This document shows, one piece after another, positions 34,581-46,900 of a stretch of DNA of 64,000 bases. The DNA is taken from positions 23,475,001-23,539,000 of the forward strand of contig CM050659.1 in assembly GCA_027574665.1 (NCBI GenBank), given 5' to 3'. Below the pieces are notes generated by a model that made no database searches, had not been told where the DNA came from, and saw nothing but the letters and a program-made list of their open reading frames with translations. Source of the stretch: Rhynochetos jubatus (taxonomy: Eukaryota; Chordata; Aves; Eurypygiformes; Rhynochetidae). How positions within the stretch are numbered: position 1 is the stretch's first letter; the number at the start of each line of letters is the position of its first letter. Made by a program: the position numbers and the translations under genes.

Positions 34581-37456
34581 TGGTGTACGCTGTAGCTCGC
34601 GCAGATTGCGCGGAGCACCGGCTAACCAAACCGCTGCCATCTGCACAGTGCCAGCGACCACCGTGGCTGAGCTCCAGCGCACCTCCCTCTGGCTCCACGC
34701 TGGGGGGAAGATGCATGGCTTTAAATACTGGAGCATCGGCTCTGTCATGGTGGGTCGGTCTTGGGAAAGGTTCCTTCTCCGAGCTGGGATAGCAGATTGC
34801 AGCGGGCGGGCGTTGAACCCACTCTGAAACTGCAGAACCTGGCTTGGTTCTTCCTTTCCCCCACCAAAACACTGGCTCAGGACCACTCTGAAATTATGGG
34901 AAGCCTGTAAAACACTCGCTGTGCAATAACTTTTCTGACAGTGGAAAAAGAAGAAAACTATTTCTTCTCCGTCCTCCCATTTTGTTTTGTCTGGGGTGGC
35001 CCAAGGCTGGCTGGGTCATATGGAAAACTGGAGTGTTCTTGGAAAGCGTGTATTTATAAGATAAAATGCTCCGACCATCTTCTCGATGCATTTGGCTTTG
35101 GTAAAAGCAGGGCACTGCTCCGTGTGTCAGTGTGTCCGTCTGGTTTCTCTTCTCTATTGAATGTGTCCTCTGCCTCTGTCTTGGCATCCTCCCGCACGGT
35201 GGTTTTCTCTGGATGTACTTATGGATACCACTGGAACAACCACCGCCAACTGCTCCTCCTCTCAACCACCCCAGCCTTCTCCTGCCAGCTTTTGGGATGG
35301 GTGAGGGCTGCTGCCCATGCTGCCCGGTCTTTGGGAGGATGGGGAGAGGCTGCATGTCCTCTCCCCGGTCATGCTCTCGCTCCGCTGGCTCAGTTGACAT
35401 TGCGGTCATGGTTCGTCTCCCTTAGCTTTTGGGATCAGGTGCATCTCGCTGGGACCTGCACGCTGACCTTGGGCTCCGCGGACGTTGTTCCTGGAGGAGC
35501 TGTGTGTGCTGGCAGGGGTTTCTGCTGGCGTGCTCCTCGAGGAGCTGTCTCTGCAGGCATCGGGTTCCTCTGTTTCCAAGTGTTATTCACATATAAACAC
35601 CCACACACATTAAAAACATGTGGGAAATGATAGTTTTGGGTTTCTGCTGTCCATGAGTAATTCCAATCAACGGCATTTTTAGATTTACCTCTTACTGAAC
35701 AATCTGGGAGGAGAAGCGAGGGCAGGGAACTTGCACGTGCTGCTTTTCTGGGATGGTTGGAGTTATCCGCACGCTCCCGCGCTGCAGCCTCCGAGACGGT
35801 CTGTGTCTTTCCAGGAGGTCTCAAATATCTCTGGAAAAGCTGGGACATATTGAAAATGTGCTCAGAACTTTAGCACTTCCTCCAGATTATTTCTTCAAGT
35901 ATTTAAAAATATATTTTATAACACTAAAATAAATGTTAGAGAGTCTGCATTGCTTAAGGCTAACAATAGTATTTCTCTTTAAATGCAGCAACCTAGCAGG
36001 ACGTTCAGCGGTGGAGGAGCTGGATGAGGAGACCTGGCTTTTTGTTTCTGGCTGGGTCCTTGATGTCTTGAGCAGTTTATTCACTTGTGCTTTACTTTTC
36101 CCCGTTCCGCTAAATAGCAGTGAATAGCTTCCTTCCTTTGTTAAAGCGCCTAGGATTTATCAAAGGCCACTGGGCAGGTGTTAAATACCGAGCTGGTGAT
36201 AAAAAGTGTTATTTAGCGTTATGTTTATACCTCTTCAGTGTTTGCATGGGGTTTTTTTATACTACTTGTGGTGACCTTTGTGCTTTTCCAACCAAGTAAG
36301 GACAGTCTCCTTGACTCAAGTTGTTTGTTTGGGTTTTTTTGGGTTTTTTTTTTCCACTGACATCTTTAACAAATTCTGCAAAAATAGGCTTCTTTTGGGG
36401 TGCCTTTGAGTGTTTGAGCTGGGGCTCACGGTGCTGGAGATGCCATACGGAAGATGGGAGAGTCGTCATGAGAAAAACAATGGGGAAGTCAGTTCCTCCT
36501 CTGTTCATTCCTTTCTTTTCCCCGTTACTTACAATTCAGTTACATTTTAAGGATCTCAACCTGCCGTGTTAAACGGACGGTGATTTGGGGAGGGAGCCCA
36601 AGGCGCTTCACCTGATGAGTCGGCAGCCCCAAAGAGTCTGCATGGGAAGGGGGCACGGAATTGGCGGGGGGAGAGGTGTAGGAGAAAATGGGATGGCAGG
36701 AATTCAACCCTGGCATCGTTTCAAAGGCAGCGAGCCCTTCTCCGAGCAGCTGCGTACCCCATGACTGCGGGAAGCCAAATGGTTTGTTTGTGTGTTTACA
36801 TGGATATGTGGGTCTGTGTAGGGGAAAACCACTTAGCAGAAATTCTGCTATTAAGGCAGATGGTGGGAGATTAATCTGGTTTTTAGAGGGGTACTTGCTG
36901 GTACGGTGACCAAATTATTAATTCCTTCCTGTGCTAGGAGTCCTTTTGTCCTTGCAGGGAATGGGAGAGCTGTGTTTCCCGTAACTCCCGGCTCCTTCCT
37001 TGCTTTATGAGAAGCAGCTGAGCTGATGCAGTATTTTGGGAAGCAGAAGAGGGTTTGTCGGGTTTTGTTGCTGCGGTTTTGCTACCCGTGCTCCTTGCGC
37101 GCTGCCCTCCGCTCGAGCCCTTTCCAGCTGCTTTCCCCATTGCAGTCTCGCAGGCGGCACGGTTTGGGCAGTGGCCTCATGGCCCAAACCACGGGAAGCC
37201 CCTTTGGTGCCCTTCAAATGCTGGTTGTCATGCTAGATTTTTATTTTTTTCCCTTCCATTTTAGAAATTGTTCCCTTTTTTCCCCCCTGCCGTATCGCTG
37301 ACAGCTGCATTCTCCTTGACAGTTGCGGTATTTGTATGTGTGCATAAAAACAGTAGGAAGCATTTATGTAGGTGTCGCTAATTTAATTTAATTTAATCTG
37401 ATATGTATGTATAGGGAGGACTGTTCTGCACTAAAGTGCTTCTCTTTATTTTTCAG
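34581..37456. other. Non-coding, with chance-like long frames
   Basis: A 229-codon plus-strand frame (34941-35630) overlaps frames of 171 and 137 codons on the minus strand. None has a recognisable domain, so I treat all as chance. An (ATTTA)n-like run lies at 37382-37399. No repeat is recognised. Confidence 0.45.
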
Positions 37457-37591
37457 TCTCCGTCGTCATCAAACACAACTCCTTTCATTCTCCTCTTCCA
37501 TTCACCTACCCAAAGACCAATTCTGGAAATAGTAACCAAAAGAGAAGCCCACGTCACACACAAAGCAGGGAAAGGTTGAAATAATTTAAGG
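37457..37591 (+). other. Candidate 135-bp exon with strong acceptor and donor (unproven)
   Basis: CTTTATTTTTCAG ends at 37456 and GTAAGT begins at 37592, giving a 135-bp segment bounded by near-consensus splice sites. All three plus frames contain a stop (one at TAA near the end, after SVVIKHNSFHSPLPFTYPK-type residues), so as a coding exon it could only be terminal in one frame, which conflicts with the donor. A non-coding RNA exon or a poison exon fits better. No family is recognised. Confidence 0.2.
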
Positions 37592-40500
37592 GTAAGTAGT
37601 TTTTTTCACCCTTACTCTAACTTGAAGCTTTGCGTGTAAAGCCACAAAAGTAGGTGCAGGGCTGTAGAAAGAAGCTGTTAAGTCTATACGCAGCTGCTTT
37701 ATCTGCGAAGTGGGGAAAAAAATGCCTGAAATGCTGATTTGGCGATGAAAGAAAGGTACAGCGGCACCTTTTGGGGTAGAAAGTGCCCAGAAGGGCAGCG
37801 TGCTGCGCGTTCGCAACGTCAGTACTATTTCTTGTCGCCCTGGTTCGATCTGCGTTCGTGCCCAGGTGGAAGCGGTTCTGCACCGGCGCGTGGCCATGGG
37901 CTTTGCATGGGTCTGCAAAGAGCTTTCCAGTTGAGAAGGGGCTGGAAGAACGTTGAAGAGCCTTTTTTTCCTTCTCTTTTTCCCCACTTAAAACGTTGCT
38001 CAGCTGTAGTCGCGAGCTACGGTTTGTCTGTTTGCGTGGTGCAGGGTGTTCTGCCTTGCTGTTGCGTTCCGCAATCCCTTTGGTTTTGTGGCTCCGTGAG
38101 CTTTTCCTGGAGAGCAACCTGGCGGTGCCAGCACCAGGATTTTCCGAAGGGAAGCGTTGATGGGGGTTGGAGGAAGGACAAACCCGAACGGCAGAGCGAG
38201 GAGGGCCTCTCGGTGGAAATGTTTGCCTTAAAGCTTTTCTTCTGCTGCGAGGGTGGTGAATAAGATAGGAGGAGATGTAAAATCAGCTTTTGCGAAATTC
38301 AGAACCCTGGCTGAAGCATTAGTAATCTCCAAATGTTAGGGAATGCGTTTTCCCACCCTAGCCCTGCATATATTGCATTTCCACACATGTTCTTCCGTAG
38401 ACAGACAGGGTATGCGATCGCTTACATTTGAGAACTTAGCTTTAAACATCTGGGTTTTCTGGTTTATTGCTGCTTGCTTTTTTTTTTTTTTCATCCCTGC
38501 AATGTTTGTTCATGCAAAATTCATATCTGGGAAGGGCATCTTAAATCCCTGCTTCTGAGTCAAAAAGGGAAAGTATGGAAGTGAAAAGAGAGATTGTATC
38601 ATTTAAGAAATATGATTCATGAATTAATCCTCGTCTGCTACACCATCTGTGGCATGTGTTTCAATACAAAAATCCTGTTTTTATATCTCTTTAAAAAGCT
38701 TTCTTTTTGCTGGCTGCCTGAGTTTTTCTGCAACGCTAATGGGGAATTAGCTGCTTTTCGGGGAGCGAGTGGTGATTTTTATTCACAGCCTGGGCTCCAA
38801 CCTGCCTGCAGGCCGTAGGGTATCGAGTAGGATGGAGACCCCGGGTTTTTCGGGGAGGGGTGCCAGCTCTCTGTGTAATGCCGTGTAACGCAGAGCTTGT
38901 ACATGACTGGGTTTTGCACGGGAAGCGTAGCCGGGTCTCCTGCTGCTGTGGCGGGGATGGTGCGAGGGATGGGCAATGATGGGCAGGAACTGCAGGCAGC
39001 TGTCCAGAGCATTTGGAAAATCAGTGGTTGTTGGTAAAGAGGACAAGCAGAGTATTGTGTACTTGGTGCTCTAGAAAATAAAGGCTCGACGCAGTCTCCA
39101 TCCTCTGGTTCCTAGTAGTGTTTTTATGATTTTTTGGTAGATGTAGATACAGAGAAAGGGCCATCATCACCCCAAAGAGGAGCCTCTATGCTTTGTGCCC
39201 TCCTGAGAAATGGTGAATGAAGGTGTTTTTTGGGGGTACTGGAAAATGGTCTCCTTTTTCTAATTTGATTCCTTGAATTCTCCTCCAGCTTTTTGCAGGG
39301 AACAACTTTCCTTTTTAAACATATTTTTAAGGCTTGCATTCCTTAAGCAGTACACCTGCTTTGCTGCTGGAGTCAGACCTGCGGTTTGTATGAGCCTTTT
39401 TCCCCCTTCATAGACAGGGTCCCCGAGCAGGACAGCATTTCGGCATGTCCATCCATCAGCGATCGCTTCCCTGGATTGATCCTTTTTCTGGGATTGCCCC
39501 ATCAGTTTTCTCCTCTGCATCACGTAGGACGCTGGTAAAATATTGAACGTTTTCCTCTTTGTTCTGGAGGAGGATCCTGAGGTGCTGGAGGTGGCAGATG
39601 GTTGCCCTTACTGCGGCTCGTGGTGGCCTTGGCCCATGGCGTGGTGACGCACCCGTGAGGCCACAGCCTCTTCTCTGCCAATGTCACTAATGTACTGTAA
39701 GTACAGCTCCGGTGAGCTCCCAGGCACTGATAATGCTGATGGATGGAGGTTATCCAGGAACTCAGTACCGATGGTGAAATATTGCGGGTTTATTGCCTTT
39801 CCATTCATTTTGTTTTCACGCCTTTCTGCTTTCCTGACTCATTGCCGTTCGGCCTCTGCTTGCAATTTCTATTTGCTGCGGTAACACCCACTGGACAAGA
39901 CGAGAGCGTTGCAAAGCACTGATGCTTGCACTGCTTGGGGAGCTTGCTTTTTTTTTTCAATTGAGCATCTAAAGCCAGGACGGGTGACAGAAAGGAAAAC
40001 GTCAGCATTGCCTTTTGTCGGAAGCGTGAATAAAGCATTAAAATGAAGAAATGCCTCTTGTTGTGTGTGAGGCTGGCGGGAGGAGCTGGGCTGGAAAGGC
40101 CCGCTGCCGTCCCCCTGTCCAACGTAGGCTCTGTCCCAAAACACCTCCCAGCTGAGGCTGGCTGCCGAGATGGGTCGGCGGTGGGAGATGCTCTGCCCCC
40201 TACCCAGGTAGAGAACCTATTCAAGCTCTAGCCTGGTCACTAAGGAATGTTTTCCCTTTCCCCTCCACTATCACAAATCCCCTTCTGCCTGCTCCCTGGG
40301 GGAACCCTTGGATGTGCAGGAATGTTATGATGTGAAAAGTAAACTCCACAAGCACCGAGTGCCCCAACGCTACCGTAAATAGCTGCTTGTCAGAGGAAAA
40401 TACCAGCAGCGGTGGTTCAGCAAATGTTTAACCCGCACTGGAATTAGGCTGAATTACATACTTCTGCATGGAAAATACTCGTGGGAATGCAGACCAGGAT

Positions 40501-41289
40501 CGGCACCCAGCTTTCTGCCCATCTCACACATGCGGACACATGGACACACCTTGTCTTTCGCACCTCTCCTAGTAACTCTGGCGAGCTTCTTGTTCATCTT
40601 TACAATATTTTGCAGTTTTACATGTGCCTTAATTGCATCAGTCTTTTTTTTTTTTAATCTGAGTTTTTAAGCCTGTTTTCCATTCTTTGTCCGCTCCGGG
40701 CTGTAGTCTGGAAAGCAGAGATCGTTTCCCGGGGTCTGTTTGTGCAAACCTTCGCCTCTGTCGGGTGTGCGCTCGCTCCCTCCTGCGCCAGCTGACGCTG
40801 GCCAAGGCAACCGCGTTGCCACGCTCCCCATGAACGGAGGGTTACGGACTTTGTTCCCTGAGAAGGTCGTGTTGCTTACTTATGTGGCCAGTGGTAGCAT
40901 TTTGCAAAATACTTTCAGACCCCACGGAAGCTCTGCTGGTAAAATAACCCAACAAGCGATAAACCGAACAAATTCTACCAGAAATGGGAAAAGAGAAGCA
41001 GCCCAAGCATTTTGATAAGCATATTCCATTAGCCATGGGTTTTACTTTTTATTTTAAGCCCTGATTAAAATTCAGCAGCTTTTATTTAAAGACCAAAAAA
41101 AAGAGAAATGTTTAAGCTCAGCCTAGACCCTTATTTCCACCCCAGTGTGAGTTTGTAACCAAGAGGCTCCGGTGGATCCCCCCTCCCCCTGCAAGGTCCC
41201 TCTGATCGGGGGGATCAGCGGGGGTCCCGGCTGTGGCTGGGAGGGTGATGATGCTCGGTGGCGGACGACATGCGACAGCAGCCGGTTTC
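37592..41289. other. Non-coding, nothing recognised
   Basis: About 3.7 kb. Overlapping frames of 166 (minus, 37617-38117) and 174 codons (plus, 37739-38263) have no domain. T runs lie at 38478-38491 and 40644-40655. An AT-rich patch at 38580-38700 resembles conserved non-coding DNA weakly. Confidence 0.5.
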
Positions 41290-41520
41290 TTGTGGGAAGC
41301 TAATGAGGAGACGAGAAGCATCGATTCACCATCTATTTGTTAGGACCCCAGTGAAACAGCTGTTTGTTTCTCATAAACAATTATGCCAAGACGGAAATTG
41401 GCTTGTGTCTGTACGTACTTTTTGGATGAGGAAAATTAAGCAGTAATAGCTGGAAAAATAATATGGGCTATGAGATAATAGATGCCTAAGGGATAAAATT
41501 AAACAGTACTTTACAACGAA
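41290..41520. promoter_or_regulatory. Motif-dense block with paired forkhead-like sites, possible enhancer
   Basis: Contains an E-box CAGCTG at 41357-41362 overlapping TGTTTGTTT at 41361-41369, followed by ATAAACAATTATG at 41373. ATAAACA matches the forkhead consensus RTAAAYA, and ACAATTAT combines SOX-like and homeodomain cores. TTAAGCAGTAATAGC follows. The clustering is enhancer-like; function is inferred. Confidence 0.3.
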
Positions 41521-42420
41521 GGAAGAAGTTTTGGCAATAAATAGTTTACGTTTGACTTCTTTTTGTTTGCCAGAGGACTGCTGGTGTTTCGGAGAACTTG
41601 TCCTGGGATGTATTTTCTAAACACATCTCGGAATACTGTGAAAGTCTTTATTCCTCCAGAGAAGGCTGGAGGCGTGTTGGCTGTGACCAGGACTGGGGTT
41701 CGTGTTGAGAACCGCTGCCAGGGCAGGAGGATGTTTAAAACAGAACAGCAAGGTTTACCAAACAAAGGGGAGCAGGAGTTGTATTAAAAGCCATAGGGAG
41801 CCCAGAAAGCTCAGGAAGGGGAGGCGGCACCTTTGGCCACCCCAACAGGGTCCGAGCAGGGTTTATTCACACTCTGCATGTGTCTGGTGTTGCCGCTTGG
41901 CTGGCTTGGGTCTGCTGCAGAAGCCCCCTTCCAGCAGTGCAAGGACAGTGGGATTTGGATTTGTTCTGCTGTCCCTCCACTACGTGCCGTTTTGGAAACT
42001 GCTCCGGGAGCACCTGCTGAGGGGTAGTTTGGAAACGCCGTTTTCTCCACTTCAGGTGGCTCGTACCACCATCTCCTTCGACTTGTGCACAGGGGAGGCA
42101 TATGCAGTTGGGCCAGGTAAATGCCTCGGTTGCCTCCAGGTGCTGATGGCAAGCAACCCCGCGAGCCCAGGGCTTGCTCTCTGCTCTGAGTCCCAGGGCT
42201 GCCTGGGCACCATCACAGCCAGGACTGAAAACCCTAATCCCACCCTCGTGGGGACAGACCCTGGTGCAGCAGGTCAAGATCTGAGGTCTTTGGCCCAGGC
42301 TTCTCCCTGCTATCAGCTCCTAATTTCACAAACCTTGGGGGAAGGCCTCCCTACCAGGTGGGGGAATTTCCTTGGCATATATGGGGCACGGGAGAGCATC
42401 CCGAGGTGCAAAGTGCCTGC
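41521..42420. other. Non-coding, contains the longest chance-like frame
   Basis: The longest open frame of the window (41702-42436, plus, 244 codons) lies here and overlaps minus-strand frames of 136 and 113 codons. I find no domain, signal peptide or family motif, and its end runs into old-repeat-like sequence, so I do not call a gene. Confidence 0.45.
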
Positions 42421-42484
42421 CGTCCCCATTAACTGAAGTGGGACTCGGGGGTGCTCAGCACCTCTGCAAATGAGGCCAAACTGT
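42421..42484 (+). repeat. Possible very old amniote interspersed repeat fragment
   Basis: The string CCCATTAACTGAAGTGGGA followed by GGGGGTGCTCAGCACCTCTG and CAAATGAGGCC resembles a motif that, from memory, recurs many times in bird, crocodile and turtle genomes. I cannot name its class. GTGCTCAGCAC is itself palindromic. Confidence 0.3.
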
Positions 42485-43161
42485 CTAGTGCATCGAAAAT
42501 GAAATCATTAAGTCGCTGTTGCATTAAGACTCTGTTTTTATTCATGGAGTGTAATGTGATTCATTTGCCCTTTTGCTCTCATGTTGAGAAGGCAGTCATC
42601 TAGTATGCATCGCTGGCTGCAGGGAGAGATGTATTTATTTATTTTTTAAATTTTTGTGCGTGTGAGAGGGAGCAGACATTTTCATCAAGAGCAGAGCAGC
42701 CACGCAGTTGAGACTCGTCTGTTTTCTCGGTGTTCTCAGAGGCCAGTGCCTGCCACGTGCCTGCAGCCCAGTTCATGGAAGTATGTAGCTCATCCCTCCT
42801 TCTCTAAGCCTCCCGGGGATGGTGGCTTTTCCTGTGCTGAGGCAGTGCTGGAGCATTGCAGGTGCGATATGAGAGCCCCTGCACCTTGCCCAGGCCGCAG
42901 GCACAAGGGACACGCTGGGGGACGTTGCTGAGCTCTGGGGCCAACAGCATCTTTTGGTGTGTCGATGACCCCGAGTCCCGTCAGCCCTGTGCAGAGGGGG
43001 CGGGTTAAGCCATTTACCAGGGAGCTATAGGTTCCACGGCACCCACAACCCCAGGCTTAGGGACATGGCACAGGATCTTGCTGGTACGTGCTGGGGTGTA
43101 GGATGCTGCACATGATGTACTGATGAAAGACAGATGAAGGAGATAGTGGGTCCTTGCTGCT
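42485..43161. other. Non-coding, nothing recognised
   Basis: No gene recognised. It ends directly at the solo LTR. Confidence 0.5.
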
Positions 43162-43916
43162 TGTGCTGGTTTTGTTCAAGTTAACTTTCTTCAGTGATTG
43201 GTACAAAGCTGGGTTTCTGGGTGTACCCTGAGAAAAGTACTGATAAGGTGTGTTTTTAGCTGGTGCTGGGGAGTGCCTGCACCAAATTCAATGTCTTTCT
43301 TAGCTTCTGATACTGCAACCGTAATCCCAACCTTCCACTACAAGCAGCGTGGGGGGGCACACACTCCACACAGCTGACCCAAACTGACCGAAGGGGTATT
43401 TCATTCCATGGCACATCATGCTGGGGACATGAGCGGGGAGTGGGCTCAGGGGACATAACTCTTCTGTTAGCTCCTTAACTCCTTCACTAACTCCTTTGTT
43501 AGCTGCTTTGCTAACTCCTTTGCTTGCTCGTTCTTTGGTGAGTTAGTGGGTTGGTTGGCATTCCTGGTCGTGCTGTCACTCGTGAGGCTTGCTCGGACTC
43601 GGCTGCGATCGCTCTCGGGCTCTCTGGCTCTGACTCTCACTACCTGGGATCTGGCTGTGCATCGACGGGTGGGTGGTGAGCAATTGTATCATATGTTTTA
43701 TTTTCTATTATTTTAATTACTTACTAGTAGTATTATTTGTATACATTCATTCATATATATATAAAATTCATTTATATTCAATTAGTAAGTAGTTCTTATC
43801 TCGATTTTATGAGCTTCCTTGTCTTTTTCCCCTGGTTCTCCTCCTCTGCTGGAGTAGAGCGGGGAGGTGTGTGAGCGGCTTCGTGGTGTTTCACTGGCCA
43901 GGGTTAAACCACGACA
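43162..43916 (+). mobile_element. Solo LTR of an avian endogenous retrovirus
   Basis: A 755-bp element starting TGTGCTGGTTTT and ending TTAAACCACGACA, so it has the canonical TG...CA LTR ends. Internal landmarks match an avian LTR family I recall (probably ERVL-like): TTAACTTTCTTC just inside the 5' end, CAGCTGACC and ACTGACCGAAGGGGTAT at 43371-43397, CATCATGCT at about 43414, TTCTTATCTCGA at about 43793 and GTGAGCGGCTTCGTGGTG near the 3' end. Flanks give an imperfect 5-bp target duplication (CTGCT before, CTGGT after). There is no internal retroviral sequence on either side, so recombination between two LTRs has removed it. The region where I expect a TATA box after CATCATGCT is not TATA-like here. 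Orientation is by family landmarks. Confidence 0.78.
43467..43522. repeat. 12-bp tandem repeat inside the solo LTR
   Basis: Three contiguous 12-bp units (CTAACTCCTTTG 43487-43498, TTAGCTGCTTTG 43499-43510, CTAACTCCTTTG 43511-43522) follow two more degenerate ones from 43467. It could be an LTR enhancer-type repeat. Confidence 0.6.
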
Positions 43917-46900
43917 CTGGTGTGGGTTGCTTTTTGCAGTTGACTGCAGCCAAAGTAAATCATTCCTTCTGGGGGTTAAAAGAAGAAATGAACTAAGCGA
44001 GGGAAGGGTGTAGAATACAAAAGAAGAGAAACAAAATGCAATTTTTAAAATGCTAGCATGGGGAGCATTAACTAAGTCACTAATTCCAAAAGAATGATAA
44101 TGAGTAAGCCAGTTTGAGTCACTACTTCTTGTTGTGGGACAGGATCAGAGTGCTTCAGCTCTGTGCATTGGATCTCTGCCTGCAAGACAGGTAGTAAGAA
44201 ACCCCTTTTCAGTCCTCAACAGTCGTGCCCAGCCCTTTTGAAGCACAAAGCTCTGAACTCTGTCTTCCTATAAAATTCCAAGCGGTCATGATGCACGGCA
44301 CAGTGACCGTCTCAAAGTCCTCAGCTGACCCTGGATTTGTAATGCTACAGGTTGATGATACATATAAAAATACGGCATATTTTAGAAGCAAAAGGCAGGA
44401 GAAGGAGATTTAACTCAATGTTTTCTTTCCCTTTTTTGCCTTCTCCTTTACTTCCTTCCTTTTTCCCCTCTCCCCCCCAAAGTCTGGAGACCAAACCCAC
44501 GCTGGGAAGGACCAGCTAACCGGGGCACAGCTCAGCAGCAGAAAACGAGGTCCGAGGTGCAGGCAAGGGAGAAGGCTCTGCTGCAGGAGGGCATGGGCTG
44601 GGCGCTTCGTTTGGTGATTTTCCTACACTTTGTCGATGGGGAGGCAAAAGGAGAACGGGTTAGGAGTGGATAAATATAGGAAGAAAGGGTTTTCAAAAGA
44701 GCTTTGGAGCCAAGAGCTGTTTGGGAAGGGGAGGTTTTTTGCTTCCAACGATTTGGGTAGACAAAAGAAGAGAGGAGACTTGGAAGCGGGAAGGAAATAA
44801 TGCCGACCTTCTCTGCTCTTTGTTTTCAACCAAGAAATGCACAAATCGCTGCTGATATTGCTGAGTGGTTTCCTGCTGCTTTGTGGCTTGATTTGGAGCT
44901 GCGGTCGTTCCTAGCCTGGTTCCTGACTTTGCGGTGCGGTAGCACAAAAAAAAAAAAAAAAGAAAAAAGCAAGCAAATCCTCGCCGGCGGAATCGTCATT
45001 GTTCCCTACGCGGTGCCCGACGGGAAGACCGCTTCGCCAACACCTTCGCCTTGCATCGTGCTTTAGATCCTGGATGGATTTTGAATAGATTAATGCCTTT
45101 TGGAGAGTTCTAGAAAGGTCAAAAAGAGAAAAGGGGCTCTAATAGCAGTATAGCAACCAGCTGGTTGCATTGGGTTTCATTTTACTGCCATAGTAACACC
45201 ATGAGCCATGGTGTTAATACCGTGCCCACTGAATGCCATTTCCCCCCCTCTCTTTTTGTCAAGAGACAAGCCCGTAAGAAGATATTTTCTTCCTGAAGAA
45301 TTTCTACAAGGCAGTAATAGGCTTTTTGGAGGGGACGGTCCTCGTACCCAGAGATGTAAGGTGGGTAATTTACAAGGCGATGTGCAAATGCCAAATTGTT
45401 AGGCAGAACTGCTGCTGATTTAGAAGGCAGTTAATGCTATAAATGTGCCAAGTGCCAGTAGAGTGTTTCTACAGATGGAATAACTGGAAATATTGGAGAG
45501 ATTCCAAAGGTTTAATCAAATTCAACCAGGTTTTTTCTTTTTTCTTTTTTTCCTTTATTTTTTTTTTTTAACTGCAGAATTCTCTAAGGGATCTGAGTTG
45601 AAATAGTAGATTATTCCATTGCTTTTAGTACCATGGGGGAGATTTTCACAGATGAACGTAAAGCACACGCAAACATGTAAGCGGGGACACAAATCAGGGC
45701 AGCCGCAGCAATACTGTGGTCTAGTTTAAAGGGAGCGTCGTCTTTAGATTCCCTGGCAAGAGAGTCCTTGGAAGCGGACTGGTGGGGTTTCGATCATACA
45801 GCACAAAGGGAGCGAGGGGAAAGCTTTGTGAAAGTGGCAGCAGCAGCGTCACCGGTCCTGCACCGCAGTTCTGCTGGACCCAAGCAGGTTTTGGTGGGAT
45901 GCTGGGCATGAGCATCCTTTTCGTGGCTCACTGTGCAGTGCTGGGGCATGCATATGTTTCTGCACAGATGTACACCTTCCTCTAGTCTTGTTGACAGCCT
46001 TTCCAAGGCTTCTTATTTAGCCAGACCATATGTGCTTGGGCATGGAGATAGTGCGATGTGGAAAGAGCATCGCATTATCCTTGGGCTGCAAACACCAGCA
46101 GGAGCAATTCAGAGCAAATTTTGTCTGCAAGGAGATCCAGCGCTCTTGAGCTTGCATCACAGGACAGGAATAACGATCGTGTGCGATATTTCTCCTCATT
46201 TGTCAAAACCAGATTCCAGAAACGATTTCCCTTTGTTCTATCCCAAAATCAGCTCTCCCTGTCCTTTATTCAAAGCATGGATGAAGGCCACCAGGGAGAG
46301 AGGGGACACTGGCATGTCTCCAGGTAGAGCTTTGCTCCTGAAGTGATGTGTGACCAAGCTGGGGAAGGGGTTGGGAATTATCCCATGGGGTTTCCCTGGT
46401 CATTGGTACAGAAAACGGAGAGCCCGTCCCCACTGCTGGCAACAGGATTGTGTTTGGGGGTGAGGCAGCAGGGCCGTGAAGCCCTAAGGGTGCAGACCAC
46501 AAGGGAGGGCTGTACCAGGAGCGATGCCGTGACAGCGCTGAACATTTTCTCTCACTGGGGCTTTTTTGTGTGACGTTTCTTCAACATTTGGGGTTGTTTT
46601 TGCAGATGGCCTGATTGGATCCATTAATTGCCATTTATTTATTCTTTTGTAACGGAAAGAAGAGTTTTCTGCTTTTCCTGGAGTGTTTGGTATTGATTCC
46701 CTCTGCTCCCTGCCACTCTGAAGTCGGGGACCGTCTCCCTCCCAGGCATTGCCGTACTCTCTACCTACTTTCTGCGCAGACCCCCACGTCGCTCTATGCA
46801 GTATTTCTCACTGAATAAATTGCTACAAAGCTATTAGCCTCAATGCCACAGTCTGCTGCTCCTGCTTTCCTGCACCCACCTCCACCTCACCATTGATCCA

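Noticed and set aside
34941..35630. 229-codon plus-strand frame
   Set aside because: The minus strand is also open for 171 and 137 codons here. No recognisable motif.
36311..36353. GGGTTTTTTTGGGTTTTTTTTT telomere-like run
   Set aside because: Not the TTAGGG repeat; just G/T-rich low-complexity sequence.
37617..38263. Overlapping 166- and 174-codon frames on opposite strands
   Set aside because: Mutually overlapping, no domain, no splice or promoter support.
41702..42436. Longest open frame, 244 codons, plus strand
   Set aside because: No domain, no signal or membrane segment, overlaps 113-136-codon minus-strand frames over the same bases, and its end runs into repeat-like sequence. Most likely chance in GC-rich DNA.
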